Source: Geobacter sp. AOG1
Lineage (GTDB): Bacteria > Desulfobacterota > Desulfuromonadia > Geobacterales > Geobacteraceae
Assembly: GCF_019972315.1 (NCBI RefSeq)
Contig: NZ_BLIZ01000001.1
Location: 2,236,549-2,300,548 of the forward strand
DNA: 64,000 bases
Direction of reading: 5' to 3'
Below, in pieces: positions 18,032 through 27,734 of this stretch. The translations under genes and the position numbers were made by a program. A model generated the notes under the pieces. It saw nothing but the letters and a program-made list of their open reading frames with translations. It had not been told where the DNA came from and made no database searches. Numbering within the stretch: position 1 is the first letter of the stretch; each line of letters begins with the position of its first letter.

Positions 18032-18751
18032 ATGGACATGCGGGACAATGGGCTGCTGGCAGAATTGGAAGTCTCCATCGACTACACCTTCAAGGATCGG
18101 CGCCTGCTGTATGAGGCCCTGACCCATCGTTCCTACCTCAACGAGGCTGCTGACCGGACCCTGCGCGACAACGAACGGCTGGAGTTTTTCGGCGACACGG
18201 TCCTCGATTTCTTCCTGAGTGCCCTCCTCCTGGAGCGCCTTCCCGAAAGCCGGGAAGGGGAACTCACCAGGGTGAGGTCCTCCCTGGTGGACGAGGAGAG
18301 CCTGGCTGGCATTGCCGTGTCGATCGGGCTCGGGAAATACCTGCTGCTGGGACGGGGTGAGGACCGAAGTGGCGGGCGTGAGAAGCGGTCATTGCTGGCC
18401 GATGCCTATGAGGCCCTCCTGGCGGCGGTCTACCTCGACGGAGGGATGCGCGCTGCACGCAGGCTGGTCAGGTGCCATTTTGGTCCTCTTCTGGCCGGCA
18501 AGGGGTGTGCCCAGGGTGGGAAGGATTACAAGACCGAATTTCAGGAGCTGGCCCAGGCCAGGTGGGGACAGACGCCGCGTTACGCCGTAACCGGTTCCGA
18601 GGGACCCGATCACGAGCGCTCCTTTACCGTTGCGGCCATGGTGGAGGGCGAGGTTATGGGAACCGGCAGCGGCAGGAGCAAGAAGGAAGCGGCCCAGGCC
18701 GCTGCACGGGCTGCTCTGCTCCGTCTCGCGGAGGATGACGGCAGTCGATGA
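18032..18751 (+). CDS. rnc: Ribonuclease III
   Basis: Double-strand-specific endoribonuclease for rRNA and mRNA processing. About 239 residues. N-terminal nuclease domain with signature NERLEFFGDTVLDFFLS and second-site acidic motif LLADAYEALLAAVYLDGG; C-terminal double-stranded RNA-binding domain from KTEFQELAQ to the end. ATG 18032 is chosen because residues before it, from a possible GTG at 17984, do not align with the family; the ribosome site is weak either way. Its stop overlaps the next gene (ATGA). Confidence 0.93.
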   Translation: MDMRDNGLLAELEVSIDYTFKDRRLLYEALTHRSYLNEAADRTLRDNERLEFFGDTVLDFFLSALLLERLPESREGELTRVRSSLVDEESLAGIAVSIGLGKYLLLGRGEDRSGGREKRSLLADAYEALLAAVYLDGGMRAARRLVRCHFGPLLAGKGCAQGGKDYKTEFQELAQARWGQTPRYAVTGSEGPDHERSFTVAAMVEGEVMGTGSGRSKKEAAQAAARAALLRLAEDDGSR

Positions 18752-19785
18752 GGCCGATCATCGTCCCTTTTTTCATCTCCCACCGGGGGTGCCCTCACCA
18801 GTGTGTCTTCTGCAACCAGATGCGGATTGCCGGTGACGACGGGGAACTTCCGGATGGAGAGGCCATTCGGGCCAGAGTCGCCGCCTACCGGGGTACTGCG
18901 GGAGAGAGATCCGTCGAGGTGGCTTTTTTCGGCGGCAGTTTCACGGCCCTTTCCCTCGTCGATCAGGAGTGCCTGCTCGCGCCGTTGCAGCCTTTGCGGG
19001 AACGGGGCGAGGTGAGCGGCATCCGCATTTCGACGCGTCCCGACGCGATTGACGGCGGCAACCTTTTATGGTTGCGGGGGATGGGGGTTGATACCGTCGA
19101 GATCGGCATCCAGTCCATGGATGACGCAGTCCTGGAAAAGGCGGGGCGGGGGCATACCGCTGCCCAGGTAGTGACCGCCTGCCGGCTGGTAAAGGATGAA
19201 GGACTGACTCTGGGGGCCCAGCTTATGCCGGGGCTCCCCGGTGATACGCCGGCCACGAGCCTGGCATCGCTTCGTCGGGTGCTCGACCTTGCTCCCGATT
19301 TCCTCCGGATCTACCCGACCCTGGTAATTGCAGGTACGCGGCTGGCGGAATTCCATCGGGCGGGAGAGTACGTTCCGCTCTCCCTTGCCGAAGCGGTGAG
19401 CCTGTGCAAAAAGCTCCTCCATACCGCGCTCGTGGCAGGTGTCCCTGTGGTGCGGATCGGCCTGCAGTCCACCGCTGAACTGGAGAGCGAAGGAAGCGTG
19501 GTGGCCGGCCCCTACCACCCGGCGTTTCGGCAACTGGTGGAGGGGGAACTCTGCCTCGATCTCTCCCGGAAACTGACGGCCGACCTGCCCCGGGGGAGCA
19601 AGGTGACCATCTTCTGCGCCCCCTCACGGGTGGCGGATGTGGCGGGACAGCGTCGCTGTAACGTCGAAACCTTTCGTCGCGAGGGGATAGACGTGGCGTC
19701 GATCGTTCCCGATCCCGACCTGTCCCCGCTGGAGCTGCGGGTGGAGGCCGGCGTCATCTGCCGCCGGGGAAACCTGCTTACATAG
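18748..19785 (+). CDS. Radical SAM protein (Elp3-like domain)
   Basis: 345 residues. The cluster motif is CPHQCVFCNQ with Cys15, Cys19 and Cys22 (CxxxCxxC); FFGGSFTALS and DTVEIGIQSMDDAVLEKAGRGHT are typical of Elp3/HemN-like radical SAM enzymes, and LGAQLMPGLPGDT matches the barrel. It lacks the acetyltransferase domain of real Elp3. Homologues next to rnc are widespread, but the substrate is not known to me. Four-base overlap with rnc indicates coupled translation. Confidence 0.85.
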   Translation: MRPIIVPFFISHRGCPHQCVFCNQMRIAGDDGELPDGEAIRARVAAYRGTAGERSVEVAFFGGSFTALSLVDQECLLAPLQPLRERGEVSGIRISTRPDAIDGGNLLWLRGMGVDTVEIGIQSMDDAVLEKAGRGHTAAQVVTACRLVKDEGLTLGAQLMPGLPGDTPATSLASLRRVLDLAPDFLRIYPTLVIAGTRLAEFHRAGEYVPLSLAEAVSLCKKLLHTALVAGVPVVRIGLQSTAELESEGSVVAGPYHPAFRQLVEGELCLDLSRKLTADLPRGSKVTIFCAPSRVADVAGQRRCNVETFRREGIDVASIVPDPDLSPLELRVEAGVICRRGNLLT

Positions 19786-19952
19786 TGAGTGAATCCGCGG
19801 TGCCGAGCGTCCCGTTGCGCTCAGAGTCCCCTCGCACCGCCGCTGTACGGCTCATTTCGCGCCGGCCGATCGGCCGGCTTTGCTCCATGTCGCCCACAGC
19901 GGCTGGAACTCGGGCACATTCGCTCCACGGGATACTCAACTCACACGGATTA

Positions 19953-20136
19953 AGAACTTGTCCGTAAATAACTTTATCAGGGATTGCGTCCGGATTTATG
20001 GCAGATTTGACCGGCTTGATTGAGCAAAACCACCGGCGTAGCCGGGTCTACGTCGAGGATTTTGCGATTGAAAGCCGGGCAAAGATGCCGTGAAGACGGA
20101 ATGCAAGGATGGAAAGCATATTTGCGGATAAGTTCT
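19953..20136. mobile_element. MITE-like palindromic intergenic element
   Basis: About 184 bp bounded by imperfect terminal inverted repeats: AGAACTTGTCCGTAAA at 19953-19968 and its complement TTTGCGGATAAGTTCT at 20121-20136 (14 of 16 match). Inside are further palindromes, including GCAAAACC...GGATTTTGC enclosing GGCGTAG...CTACGTC, and CCGT-GAAG-ACGG. No coding capacity of its own. It fills most of the 372-bp gap between the radical SAM gene and era and ends 22 bp before the era start; 19786-19952 shows nothing else I recognise. Confidence 0.55.
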
Positions 20137-20157
20137 GAGATTAAGGAGAATAGCTAC

Positions 20158-21054
20158 GTGCCAACTGAACAATTCCATTCCGGATTCGTTTCCATCATCG
20201 GTCGTCCCAACGTGGGGAAGTCGACTCTTTTAAACCGCATCCTGGGTGACAAGATCGTCATTACCTCGGACAAGCCACAGACCACGCGGAACCGCATCCA
20301 GGGGATTCACAACCTGCCTGGCGCCCAGGTCGTCTTCATCGACACGCCGGGGATACACCAGGCCCGTTCCCGTCTCAATCGCTACATGGTGGATACGGCG
20401 CTCACCGCAGTCCAGGGAGTCGATGCCATCATGTTTCTCGTGGAGGCGAACGTCAGCCCGGCCGCCCAAGAGGGGCTGCTGCTGGAGACCTTGGCAAAAG
20501 CGGATGCACCGGTGCTGCTCGTCATCAACAAGATCGATCTGGTGGAGAAGGCGCGGCTCCTGGAGCTGATCGCCGCCTATGCGAAACTCTATCCGTTCCG
20601 GGAGATCGTACCGGTGTCGGCCGGTACCGGCGACGGCGTCGAGCGGCTGGTGGAACTGGTGGGGGGCTGCCTGCCGGAAGGTCCCCCGTATTTCCCTGAC
20701 GATATCCTGACCGACGTGCCGGAGCGCTTCATCGTGGCGGAGATCATCCGGGAAAAGGTGTTTCGTCTCACTCGTGACGAGGTCCCCTACGCCACTGCCG
20801 TGGTGGTGGACAGCTTCAAGGAGCGGGAAGACGGCGGGCTCATCTCCATCGCAGCCACCATCAACGTGGAGCGGGATTCCCAGAAGGGAATCATCATCGG
20901 TCGCAGGGGGGAGATGCTGAAGAAGATTGGCATGCAGGCCCGGCAGGAGATCGAACGGCTGCTGGACACGAAGGTGTTCCTCGAACTGTTCGTCCGGGTG
21001 CGGAAGGACTGGAGCGAGAGCCCCAGGATGCTCAAGGAGTTCGGCTACGAATGA
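20158..21054 (+). CDS. era: GTPase Era
   Basis: 298-residue ribosome-assembly GTPase that binds the 16S rRNA 3' end. Seen: G1 [10 protein letters not shown]2 region [13 protein letters not shown]3 DTPGI, G4 NKID, and a C-terminal KH domain with [18 protein letters not shown] 20158 with AAGGAG seven nt upstream is the start; the frame remains open upstream to 20020 only because the MITE-like element is open there, and those residues do not belong to Era. Confidence 0.95.
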   Translation: MPTEQFHSGFVSIIGRPNVGKSTLLNRILGDKIVITSDKPQTTRNRIQGIHNLPGAQVVFIDTPGIHQARSRLNRYMVDTALTAVQGVDAIMFLVEANVSPAAQEGLLLETLAKADAPVLLVINKIDLVEKARLLELIAAYAKLYPFREIVPVSAGTGDGVERLVELVGGCLPEGPPYFPDDILTDVPERFIVAEIIREKVFRLTRDEVPYATAVVVDSFKEREDGGLISIAATINVERDSQKGIIIGRRGEMLKKIGMQARQEIERLLDTKVFLELFVRVRKDWSESPRMLKEFGYE

Positions 21055-21172
21055 TTCTGCTGTTTTCTCCTACCCCTTGACGCAAAGGCGCCAAGGCACA
21101 AAGTCTTACGTCAACCGAATATTCGACCCATATGTCCCCTGCGTCGAATGATTTTCAAATAAAGGAAGGTAC

Positions 21173-22489
21173 ATGAAACCTATAATTGCCATAGTAGGGC
21201 GTCCCAATGTGGGGAAATCGACCCTGTTCAACCGTCTGGTCGGCCGTCGCAAGGCGATGGTGGACGACATGCCGGGAGTGACCCGGGATCGCAACTATGC
21301 CGAGGTTAACCGCTACGACGTGCCGTTCATCCTCGTAGACACGGGAGGCTTCGAGCCGGAGACCGACGACCGGCTCCTCCAACAGATGCGGGAGCAGTCC
21401 CAGCTTGCCATGGACGAGGCGGATCTGATCCTGTTCGTCATGGATGGCCGGAGCGGGCTCACTCCTGCTGACCGGGAGGTGGTGGAGATGCTTCGCCGGG
21501 TCGACAAGCCGGTATTCCACCTGGTCAACAAAATCGACGGCGACAAGCTTGAGAGTGGTATCGGCGACTTCTATGCCCTCGGCGTCGAGACGCTCTATCC
21601 CGTGTCCGCTGAGCACAACCGGGGAGTCGGCGACCTGATGACGGAGGTCTGTGCGGCCTTGCCGGTCGACCGCTCGGAGGCGCAGGACGAGGAGTTGACA
21701 CGAATCGCCGTGGTCGGGCGCCCCAACGTGGGAAAATCGTCCCTGGTTAACCGGTTGCTCGGTTTTGAACGGGTGGTGGCCAATCCTGTCGCCGGTACCA
21801 CCAGGGATGCGGTGGACACCCCGTTCACCTGGCACAAGAAGCGGTTTCTGCTCATCGATACCGCCGGGATCCGACGCAAGGGGAAGACCACCGAGAAGAT
21901 CGAGAAGTACAGCGTCATGGATTCGCTCCGGAGCATCGAGCGGGCGGATGTGGTGCTCATCGTGATTGACGCAGAGGATGGGGTCACGGAACAGGACAGC
22001 AAGATCGCCGGGTATGCCTACGAGGCGGGGCGGGGGTGCATCTTCGTCGTCAACAAGTGGGATACCCTGGAGAAGGACAATGCCACCCTCGGCAAGTTCG
22101 TGGACCGGATTCGCACCGAGTTCAAATTCCTTCCCTTCGTGCCGATCGTCTTCGTTTCGGCCAAGACGGGGCAGCGGCTCGGCAGGATCATGGAAGAGGT
22201 GGACAACGTCATGGCCCAGTTCGCCAAGCGGGTCACCACCTCCGAACTGAACCGGGTCTTCAGTGCGGCGACCGCCGCCCATCATGCCCCCCTTTTCCAG
22301 GGGCGGCGGGTGAAGTTCTACTTCGCAACCCAGGTCGGGACTCGCCCCCCCTCCTTTGTCATCTTTACCAACCGCCCCGAGGGGATTCATTTTTCCTACG
22401 AACGGTATCTGATGAACCAGATCCGGGAGGCCTTCGGCTTCACCGGCACACCGTTGCGGCTCATGTTCAAGGGGCGGGAGCGCCGCTGA
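21173..22489 (+). CDS. der: GTPase Der (EngA)
   Basis: 438 residues with two tandem GTPase domains, the hallmark of Der, needed for 50S assembly. First G1 [14 protein letters not shown] near residue 8, second [16 protein letters not shown] near residue 182; NKID and NKWD are the two G4 motifs; DTGG and DTAGI are the G3 motifs. The C-terminal KH-like domain ends at the usual place. ATG 21173 follows AAAGGAAGG. Confidence 0.96.
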   Translation: MKPIIAIVGRPNVGKSTLFNRLVGRRKAMVDDMPGVTRDRNYAEVNRYDVPFILVDTGGFEPETDDRLLQQMREQSQLAMDEADLILFVMDGRSGLTPADREVVEMLRRVDKPVFHLVNKIDGDKLESGIGDFYALGVETLYPVSAEHNRGVGDLMTEVCAALPVDRSEAQDEELTRIAVVGRPNVGKSSLVNRLLGFERVVANPVAGTTRDAVDTPFTWHKKRFLLIDTAGIRRKGKTTEKIEKYSVMDSLRSIERADVVLIVIDAEDGVTEQDSKIAGYAYEAGRGCIFVVNKWDTLEKDNATLGKFVDRIRTEFKFLPFVPIVFVSAKTGQRLGRIMEEVDNVMAQFAKRVTTSELNRVFSAATAAHHAPLFQGRRVKFYFATQVGTRPPSFVIFTNRPEGIHFSYERYLMNQIREAFGFTGTPLRLMFKGRERR

Positions 22490-22528
22490 ACGGCCTGGTC
22501 GGCCGGTAGCGTGGGGCTCTTCCGGAGA

Positions 22529-22545
22529 GGGGGTTCCCAACCCCC
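22529..22545. other. Strong short hairpin between der and the chemosensory operon
   Basis: GGGGGTT-CCC-AACCCCC, perfect 7-bp stem, 39 bp after the der stop. No U-run follows, so it may be a factor-assisted terminator or only a boundary hairpin. Confidence 0.4.
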
Positions 22546-22636
22546 GTGGTGACCTAAAGTGCTTTACTTGGCAGTGCGAATGGGGTATGATTAGCGGCAT
22601 TTTATCCCACGTCTCCACGACCAGAATGATACCCGT

Positions 22637-24382
22637 ATGAGCCTTGTCGGAAATCTTGAAGATCTGGGTCTCGGAGAGATCCTTCAGATAGTCAGCCTGA
22701 GTCGCAAGTCGGGGTTGCTTACCCTTCACAGCCGCAGTCGTGAGGGGAAGATTTTCTTTCGCAGTGGCCAGGTCATTCGTGCCAGTTCCAGCGCATTCCA
22801 TCAAAATCTCGGTGAGGTCCTCGTCCAGAAGGGGGTCATCGACCTGCCGACCCTCAAGAAGTCGCTTGCCATTCAGGAGACCGAGGGGTTCCGGGAGCGC
22901 CTTGGGACGATTCTCATCAAGCACTATGGTGTTACCACCGACGCCATCGAGCAGGTGGTGCGGGAGCAGATCGAAAACGTGGTCTATTCGCTCTTTGCCT
23001 GGGCGGAAGGGACCTTCGATTTCGAACTGCAGGACAACATTGCACCCATCGACAATACCCACCTCGATCCGGTGCAGTTCATGCTCGATCAGGGGCTCAA
23101 CCCCCAGTTCCTTGCCATGGAAGGGTCTCGCATCATCGACGAGCGCCGCCACCGCGGTGAAGTCATCGACGAGATGCCGGTGGAGGCCTCTCCGCAGGCC
23201 AGACCGGAAGAAAGCGTCGACCTTGCCTTTGACCTCATCCAGGCGTCATCCGTCCCCGTCGTCGAGGCGGCGGCCCCGGCCGCTGATTTACCGGCGGAGG
23301 CGGTTGAAGTGCCGGAGTTCGCGGAACCCGTGGCGGCACGGCAGCTGGTGCTGGTTGATGATGACACGACGACCCGCGAGATCATGGTTTCGTCTCTCCA
23401 GGAGTGCGGTTACGAAGTTTTCGATTTTGAGGGGAGCGAGGACGCCCTGATCAAAATCGACACCCTCTACCGGGAGGACATCCGCCCCACGCTCCTCGTC
23501 GACCTGATCATGCCCCGGATGGATGGTTCGGGCATCCTGGGGGGTCTGGAACTCCTGGACCTGGTCCATACCAATTTCCCCGAGCTTCCGGTGCTGGTGG
23601 TTGCTGACTATAGCAACAGCGACGCGGAACGGAAAGTCCGGGACATGGGGTATGCCTTTGCCATGAAACCCCGCAAGACCGAACTCGGCGATCCCGGCAC
23701 GGTCCAGGGTTTCGCCGGTCGTCTGAGGCAGGAGTTGCGCCGGGTGGAGGCGGGAGAGGCGCCTGCGGAGTGGAGCGACAAGGTCAACATTGCCGATGAA
23801 CTCCGACTGGAGATGGGAGAAGAGTTCGGCCCGGGGCGCGGCCAGGTGGAGCAGAGCACCGGTATCTCCCTGCTCCGGGGGATGCTCGAAGAGCTCAATA
23901 ACCCCTCCCTCGGTGGGGGGATCATCCTTCTGGTGCTCCGCTTTGCATCGGAGTTCATGAACAGGGCGGTTGTTTTCATCGTCAAGAGGGATGAGGTTGT
24001 CGGGCTTGGCCAGTTCGGCATCCAGGACCGCGAAGGGCTTGCCGACTCCAGGGTGCGCACCATGCGTATCCCCCGGGATGAGGAATCGCTGTTCGCCAGG
24101 GTCATCGAATCCCAGCAGCCCCTCAAGGTGAAGCCGGACGAAGGGCGCTGGAACCGCTACCTCATAGAGTGTCTTGGCGGCGAATATCCTGCGGAAATAT
24201 TTGCCGGTCCCATTGTCAGCGAAGGGAAGGTCGTTGCCGTTCTGTATGGCGACAATCTGCCGGAGCAGAAGCCGGTTGGAGATACGGATTCCCTGGAGAT
24301 CTTCCTGTCCCAGGCGGGAATGGCCATGGAAAAGGTGCTCCTGCAGCGGCGGCTGCAAGATAAAAGTCCGGAGGGACTGTGA
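22637..24382 (+). CDS. PATAN (DUF4388) domain - receiver - GAF-like regulatory protein
   Basis: 581 residues. The N-terminus SLVGNLEDLGLGEILQIVSLSRKSGLLTL is the PATAN/DUF4388 signature found in FrzS-like and other delta-proteobacterial regulators. A receiver domain occupies about 235-370 (LVLVDDDTTTREIM; likely phospho-Asp in LLVDLIMPRMDG; Lys in AMKPRK). The C-terminal third (about 410-570) looks GAF-like, ending with GPIVSEGKVVAVLYGDN. No DNA-binding output is seen, so it probably acts by protein contact. It is the first gene of the operon and overlaps the next by 4 bp. Confidence 0.8.
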   Translation: MSLVGNLEDLGLGEILQIVSLSRKSGLLTLHSRSREGKIFFRSGQVIRASSSAFHQNLGEVLVQKGVIDLPTLKKSLAIQETEGFRERLGTILIKHYGVTTDAIEQVVREQIENVVYSLFAWAEGTFDFELQDNIAPIDNTHLDPVQFMLDQGLNPQFLAMEGSRIIDERRHRGEVIDEMPVEASPQARPEESVDLAFDLIQASSVPVVEAAAPAADLPAEAVEVPEFAEPVAARQLVLVDDDTTTREIMVSSLQECGYEVFDFEGSEDALIKIDTLYREDIRPTLLVDLIMPRMDGSGILGGLELLDLVHTNFPELPVLVVADYSNSDAERKVRDMGYAFAMKPRKTELGDPGTVQGFAGRLRQELRRVEAGEAPAEWSDKVNIADELRLEMGEEFGPGRGQVEQSTGISLLRGMLEELNNPSLGGGIILLVLRFASEFMNRAVVFIVKRDEVVGLGQFGIQDREGLADSRVRTMRIPRDEESLFARVIESQQPLKVKPDEGRWNRYLIECLGGEYPAEIFAGPIVSEGKVVAVLYGDNLPEQKPVGDTDSLEIFLSQAGMAMEKVLLQRRLQDKSPEGL

Positions 24383-24744
24383 AAAAGATACTCATAACCG
24401 AAGATTCCCCCACCATGCGCTCCCTGTTGGCCTCTACCATCGGGTCCGTCGACGATTACGAAATCGTCGAGGCGTCCAGCGGGTTCGAGGCACTCCGCCT
24501 GCTTCCCCGGGAAAAGGTGGACCTGATAATAACCGACATCAACATGCCCGACATCAACGGCCTCGAATTGATTAGCTACGTGCGGAACAACCCCAACTAC
24601 CAGCATATCCCTCTGTTCATCGTTTCGACGGAGAGTAGCGAGAAAGACCTGGAAAAGGGGCTGGCTCTGGGAGCCAATGAATATCTGGTGAAGCCTTTCG
24701 ACCCGACCAGACTGCTTGAGCTGGTTAGTAAATATCTTGGATGA
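24379..24744 (+). CDS. Stand-alone response regulator receiver (CheY-like)
   Basis: 121 residues, receiver domain only. Seen: acidic pair in ITEDSPTMR, phospho-Asp in LIITDINMPDING, Thr/Ser in FIVSTES and Lys in YLVKPFDP. GTG 24379 overlaps the stop of the preceding gene. In this operon it is a likely phosphoacceptor for CheA; its closest relative here is the CheY-like protein at 35369, with which it shares ITEDSPTMR-type and TDINMP sequence. Confidence 0.88.
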   Translation: MKKILITEDSPTMRSLLASTIGSVDDYEIVEASSGFEALRLLPREKVDLIITDINMPDINGLELISYVRNNPNYQHIPLFIVSTESSEKDLEKGLALGANEYLVKPFDPTRLLELVSKYLG

Positions 24745-24802
24745 AGACGTGGAGAGCACTCCGTGAAGATAGCAACTCATCCATTACCCACAGAGAGCGC
24801 AC

Positions 24803-26836
24803 ATGAGCGGTAATAACGACAATCTGGGGAAGGCGGTCAAGGATTTTCTCGCCGAAGCGGAAGAGATTATCGACCAGTTGAGCCTCGATCTGGTTGGCCT
24901 GAGCGATTGCGCCGACACGGGGGACTGTAATCCGGACCTCGTCAATTCCATCTTCCGAGGCGCCCATTCCCTCAAGGGGCTGGCCGGCATGTTCGGCTTC
25001 ACTGACATTGCGGACCTGGCGCACAACCTGGAAAACCTCCTGGATTCCCTGCGGCTCGGCAAGGCGGCACTCAACCAGGCCACGGTCAGTGTGCTGTTCG
25101 ACTCCATGGAACTGCTCGGCACCATGGTCCGCGGTGCCGGAACCGGTGTCAGCGACACCCAGGGGATAGAACGGGCTGTTTCCCGGATCAACTCCTGTCT
25201 CAGCACGCCCCCCACGACAGAGACCGTCTCTCCCCTGGCTGGGCTCGGAATTTCGGAAAAAATCCTCGGTGCCCTGACGGAATACGAGGAGCATCGTCTC
25301 CTGGAAAACGTCAAGAAGGGGCGTGGCATCTATTCCATCCATGCCTCATTCAGCCTGATGACCTTCGATCAGGACCTGGGAGAGTTGACCGACACGCTCA
25401 AGCAGGGGGGCGAGGTTATTAGCACCCTGCCAAGTGCCGGCGGCGGTCTGGATGCCGGCATTGATTTCGAGATTCTCTTCGGTTCCGAACTTGATACTGC
25501 CGCGGTCACGGCCCTGGTGGACAAGGACAACGTGATCATTACCCATCTCGGCGGAGGAGGGGAGGAGAGAGCCGAAGCGGAGACTTCTGTTGCTGTCCTG
25601 GACGGCGGGGAGACGGCTGCTGCTGTCGATACCGCCGTGACCGCCAAGAGTTTCAGCCGCACGGTGCGGGTGGATATCGGCAAGCTGGACGAGTTGATGA
25701 ATATCGTCGGCGAACTGGTCCTTTCCCATTCGAGCATCAGTCAGTTTGTCGACAACCTGCGGCGGGACGGTCATTCCGCCATGGCGAGCGAGCTTGGCAA
25801 ATCCACGAAGGTGCTGGAGCGCAAGCTCACCGAGTTGCAGAAGGGGGTCATGGAGATACGGATGATTCCCGTCGGTCAGCTCTTCGAGAAGATGTCCCGC
25901 ATCGTCCGGAAGGTGTCCCGCGAGCAGGGGAAAAAGGTGGAGTTGAAAACGTTCGGTGCGGATACGGAACTGGACAAGCTGATTGTGGAGGATATCTCCG
26001 ACCCGATGATGCACATCATCCGTAATGCCATAGATCACGGGATAGAGCCCCCCGAAGATCGCCTCAAGCTCGGCAAGGACGAAAAGGGGGTTATCCGCCT
26101 TTCCTCGTTCCAGAAGGGGAACCACGTCGTGATCGAGGTGGAGGACGACGGCCGGGGGATCGATGTGGAGCGGGTGAAGAAAAAGGCCCGGGAGAAGGGG
26201 CTGATCGGTCCGGCGGAGGTCTTGTCCGACCGCGAGGCAATCGACCTCATCTTTCTGCCCGGATTTTCCACCAGTGACACGGTGAGCGAGATTTCCGGCC
26301 GCGGCGTCGGCATGGATGTGGTGAAGAACAACATCGCCGCCGTTTCCGGCATGGTGGATGTGGATAGCACGCTGGGGAGCGGGAGCAGGATGACCATCAC
26401 GCTCCCCATCACCCTTGCCATCATCAAGGCGCTCATCATCTCCTCCGCAGGGCGCACCTACGCCATTCCCATAACGTCGGTGCTGGAAACCATCATGGTG
26501 GAGGATAGGGATATTCTCACCGTGGAGAAGAAAGAGGTCATTCATCTGCGGGAGGTTACCCTGCCCCTCCTCAGGCTCGACAGGTTTTTCGAGACCACGG
26601 GGATGTCCGTTCTTCTGGAGAGTTTCTACGTGGTGGTGGTCGGTGTGGCGGAAAAACGCCTCGGCATCGTGGTGGACGACCTCATCGGGCAGCAGGACAT
26701 CGTCATCAAGTCCATGGGGGAAACCTTCCGGGGATTCAAGGGGATTTCCGGTGCCGCCGACCTGGGGGACCAGCGCACGATTCTCGTGCTCGACGTGGGG
26801 GGTATCATCAACGAGGCAATGAGGGGAAGCGCTTAA
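24803..26836 (+). CDS. cheA: Chemotaxis-type histidine kinase CheA
   Basis: 677 residues. Hpt domain at the N-terminus with phospho-His55 in GAHSLKGLAGMFG; residues about 100-280 hold a variable linker in place of a clear P2 domain; dimerisation helices from about 290; HATPase with N box HIIRNAIDHG, G1 DDGRGID and G2 GRGVGMDVVKNN; C-terminal CheW-like domain. All kinase motifs look intact. It sits in an operon with two CheW, CheR and CheB but no receptor gene, so the signal input is unclear. Confidence 0.93.
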   Translation: MSGNNDNLGKAVKDFLAEAEEIIDQLSLDLVGLSDCADTGDCNPDLVNSIFRGAHSLKGLAGMFGFTDIADLAHNLENLLDSLRLGKAALNQATVSVLFDSMELLGTMVRGAGTGVSDTQGIERAVSRINSCLSTPPTTETVSPLAGLGISEKILGALTEYEEHRLLENVKKGRGIYSIHASFSLMTFDQDLGELTDTLKQGGEVISTLPSAGGGLDAGIDFEILFGSELDTAAVTALVDKDNVIITHLGGGGEERAEAETSVAVLDGGETAAAVDTAVTAKSFSRTVRVDIGKLDELMNIVGELVLSHSSISQFVDNLRRDGHSAMASELGKSTKVLERKLTELQKGVMEIRMIPVGQLFEKMSRIVRKVSREQGKKVELKTFGADTELDKLIVEDISDPMMHIIRNAIDHGIEPPEDRLKLGKDEKGVIRLSSFQKGNHVVIEVEDDGRGIDVERVKKKAREKGLIGPAEVLSDREAIDLIFLPGFSTSDTVSEISGRGVGMDVVKNNIAAVSGMVDVDSTLGSGSRMTITLPITLAIIKALIISSAGRTYAIPITSVLETIMVEDRDILTVEKKEVIHLREVTLPLLRLDRFFETTGMSVLLESFYVVVVGVAEKRLGIVVDDLIGQQDIVIKSMGETFRGFKGISGAADLGDQRTILVLDVGGIINEAMRGSA

Positions 26837-26916
26837 CGGCGGGTATTGGGCGCTGGGGACCAGGGACCGGTATTTCTCCCTGAAGTCGGCTGGCGTCATC
26901 CGGGAGAGACGGGGCG

Positions 26917-27717
26917 ATGTACAAGGACTATTACGGTTTCCGGGAAAAACCGTTCAGCAAGACTCCCGACCCCCGCTTTCTCTATCTGAGCAACGGCCAT
27001 CGGGAAGCGCTGGCGCGCTTGCAGTACGTGCTGGAAGAGCGGGAGATGGCCCTCCTGACCGGCGAGATCGGTTGCGGGAAGACCACCATTTCCCGTGCCC
27101 TCATGGATGAGATGGGTGACGGGTACCGGTTCTGTTTCGTCTTCAACCCCCGCCTTACTGCCCTTGAGCTGCTGCGGATCATTGCTCGGGATCTGGGGAT
27201 CGAGACGCCGGCGGTCGGCAAGGATGATCTCCTGGGGGAGATAACCGGGGCGTTGTACCGCTTTCACAACCAGGGCTGTCTGCCGGTAATCGTCATCGAC
27301 GAGGCTCAGTTGATTCCGGACCGGGAAATTTTCGACGAAATTCGGCTCCTGACCAATTTTCAGCTGGATGACCGGAACCTCCTCAGTATCGTTCTGATGG
27401 GGCAACCGGAACTGCGGAAAATCCTCAGTGCGCCGGTGTATGAACCGTTCCGGCAGCGGATAGCCATGAATTACCACCTGCGTCCGCTCGACCTGGAGGA
27501 AACCCTGGAATATCTGGATTTCCGGGTTGAAGTGGCGGGCGGCAGTCCGGGGATCTTCACTCCCGATGCGGTCCAGAGACTTTTCGAACTGTCGGGCGGC
27601 GTTCCCCGACGCATCAACATTATTGCCACCAATGCCCTTCTGGAAGGGTTCGGCCGTGATGCGGCGATAATCGATGGCTCCATCATCGAGGACATGACCG
27701 CTGAACTGGTGATCTGA
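26917..27717 (+). CDS. ExeA/GspA-type AAA ATPase
   Basis: 266-residue AAA protein opening MYKDYYGFREKPFSKTPDPRF in the style of ExeA, MshM and related ATPases. Walker A GEIGCGKTT around residues 48-56, Walker B VIVIDEAQLIP near 128, and a C-terminal lid with LFELSGGVPRRIN. It has no membrane segment or peptidoglycan-binding domain, unlike full ExeA. Such ATPases usually help secretion or pilus machinery or transposition; finding one between cheA and cheW on the same strand is unusual and suggests control of a surface apparatus, which is inference. Confidence 0.82.
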   Translation: MYKDYYGFREKPFSKTPDPRFLYLSNGHREALARLQYVLEEREMALLTGEIGCGKTTISRALMDEMGDGYRFCFVFNPRLTALELLRIIARDLGIETPAVGKDDLLGEITGALYRFHNQGCLPVIVIDEAQLIPDREIFDEIRLLTNFQLDDRNLLSIVLMGQPELRKILSAPVYEPFRQRIAMNYHLRPLDLEETLEYLDFRVEVAGGSPGIFTPDAVQRLFELSGGVPRRINIIATNALLEGFGRDAAIIDGSIIEDMTAELVI

Positions 27718-27734
27718 TCGGTACGGGGAAGAGC

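Noticed and set aside
19786..20157. Cyclic-di-GMP (GEMM) or other riboswitch before era
   Set aside because: I looked for the GEMM core sequences and pairing and did not find them; the palindromes fit a repeat element better.
20020..20157. N-terminal extension of era by 46 codons
   Set aside because: The frame is open only through the palindromic element and has no similarity to Era; a ribosome site and GTG at 20158 mark the real start.
21155..23152. 665-codon minus-strand open frame
   Set aside because: Antisense to der and the PATAN gene; its His/Glu/Gly-rich sequence has no domain.
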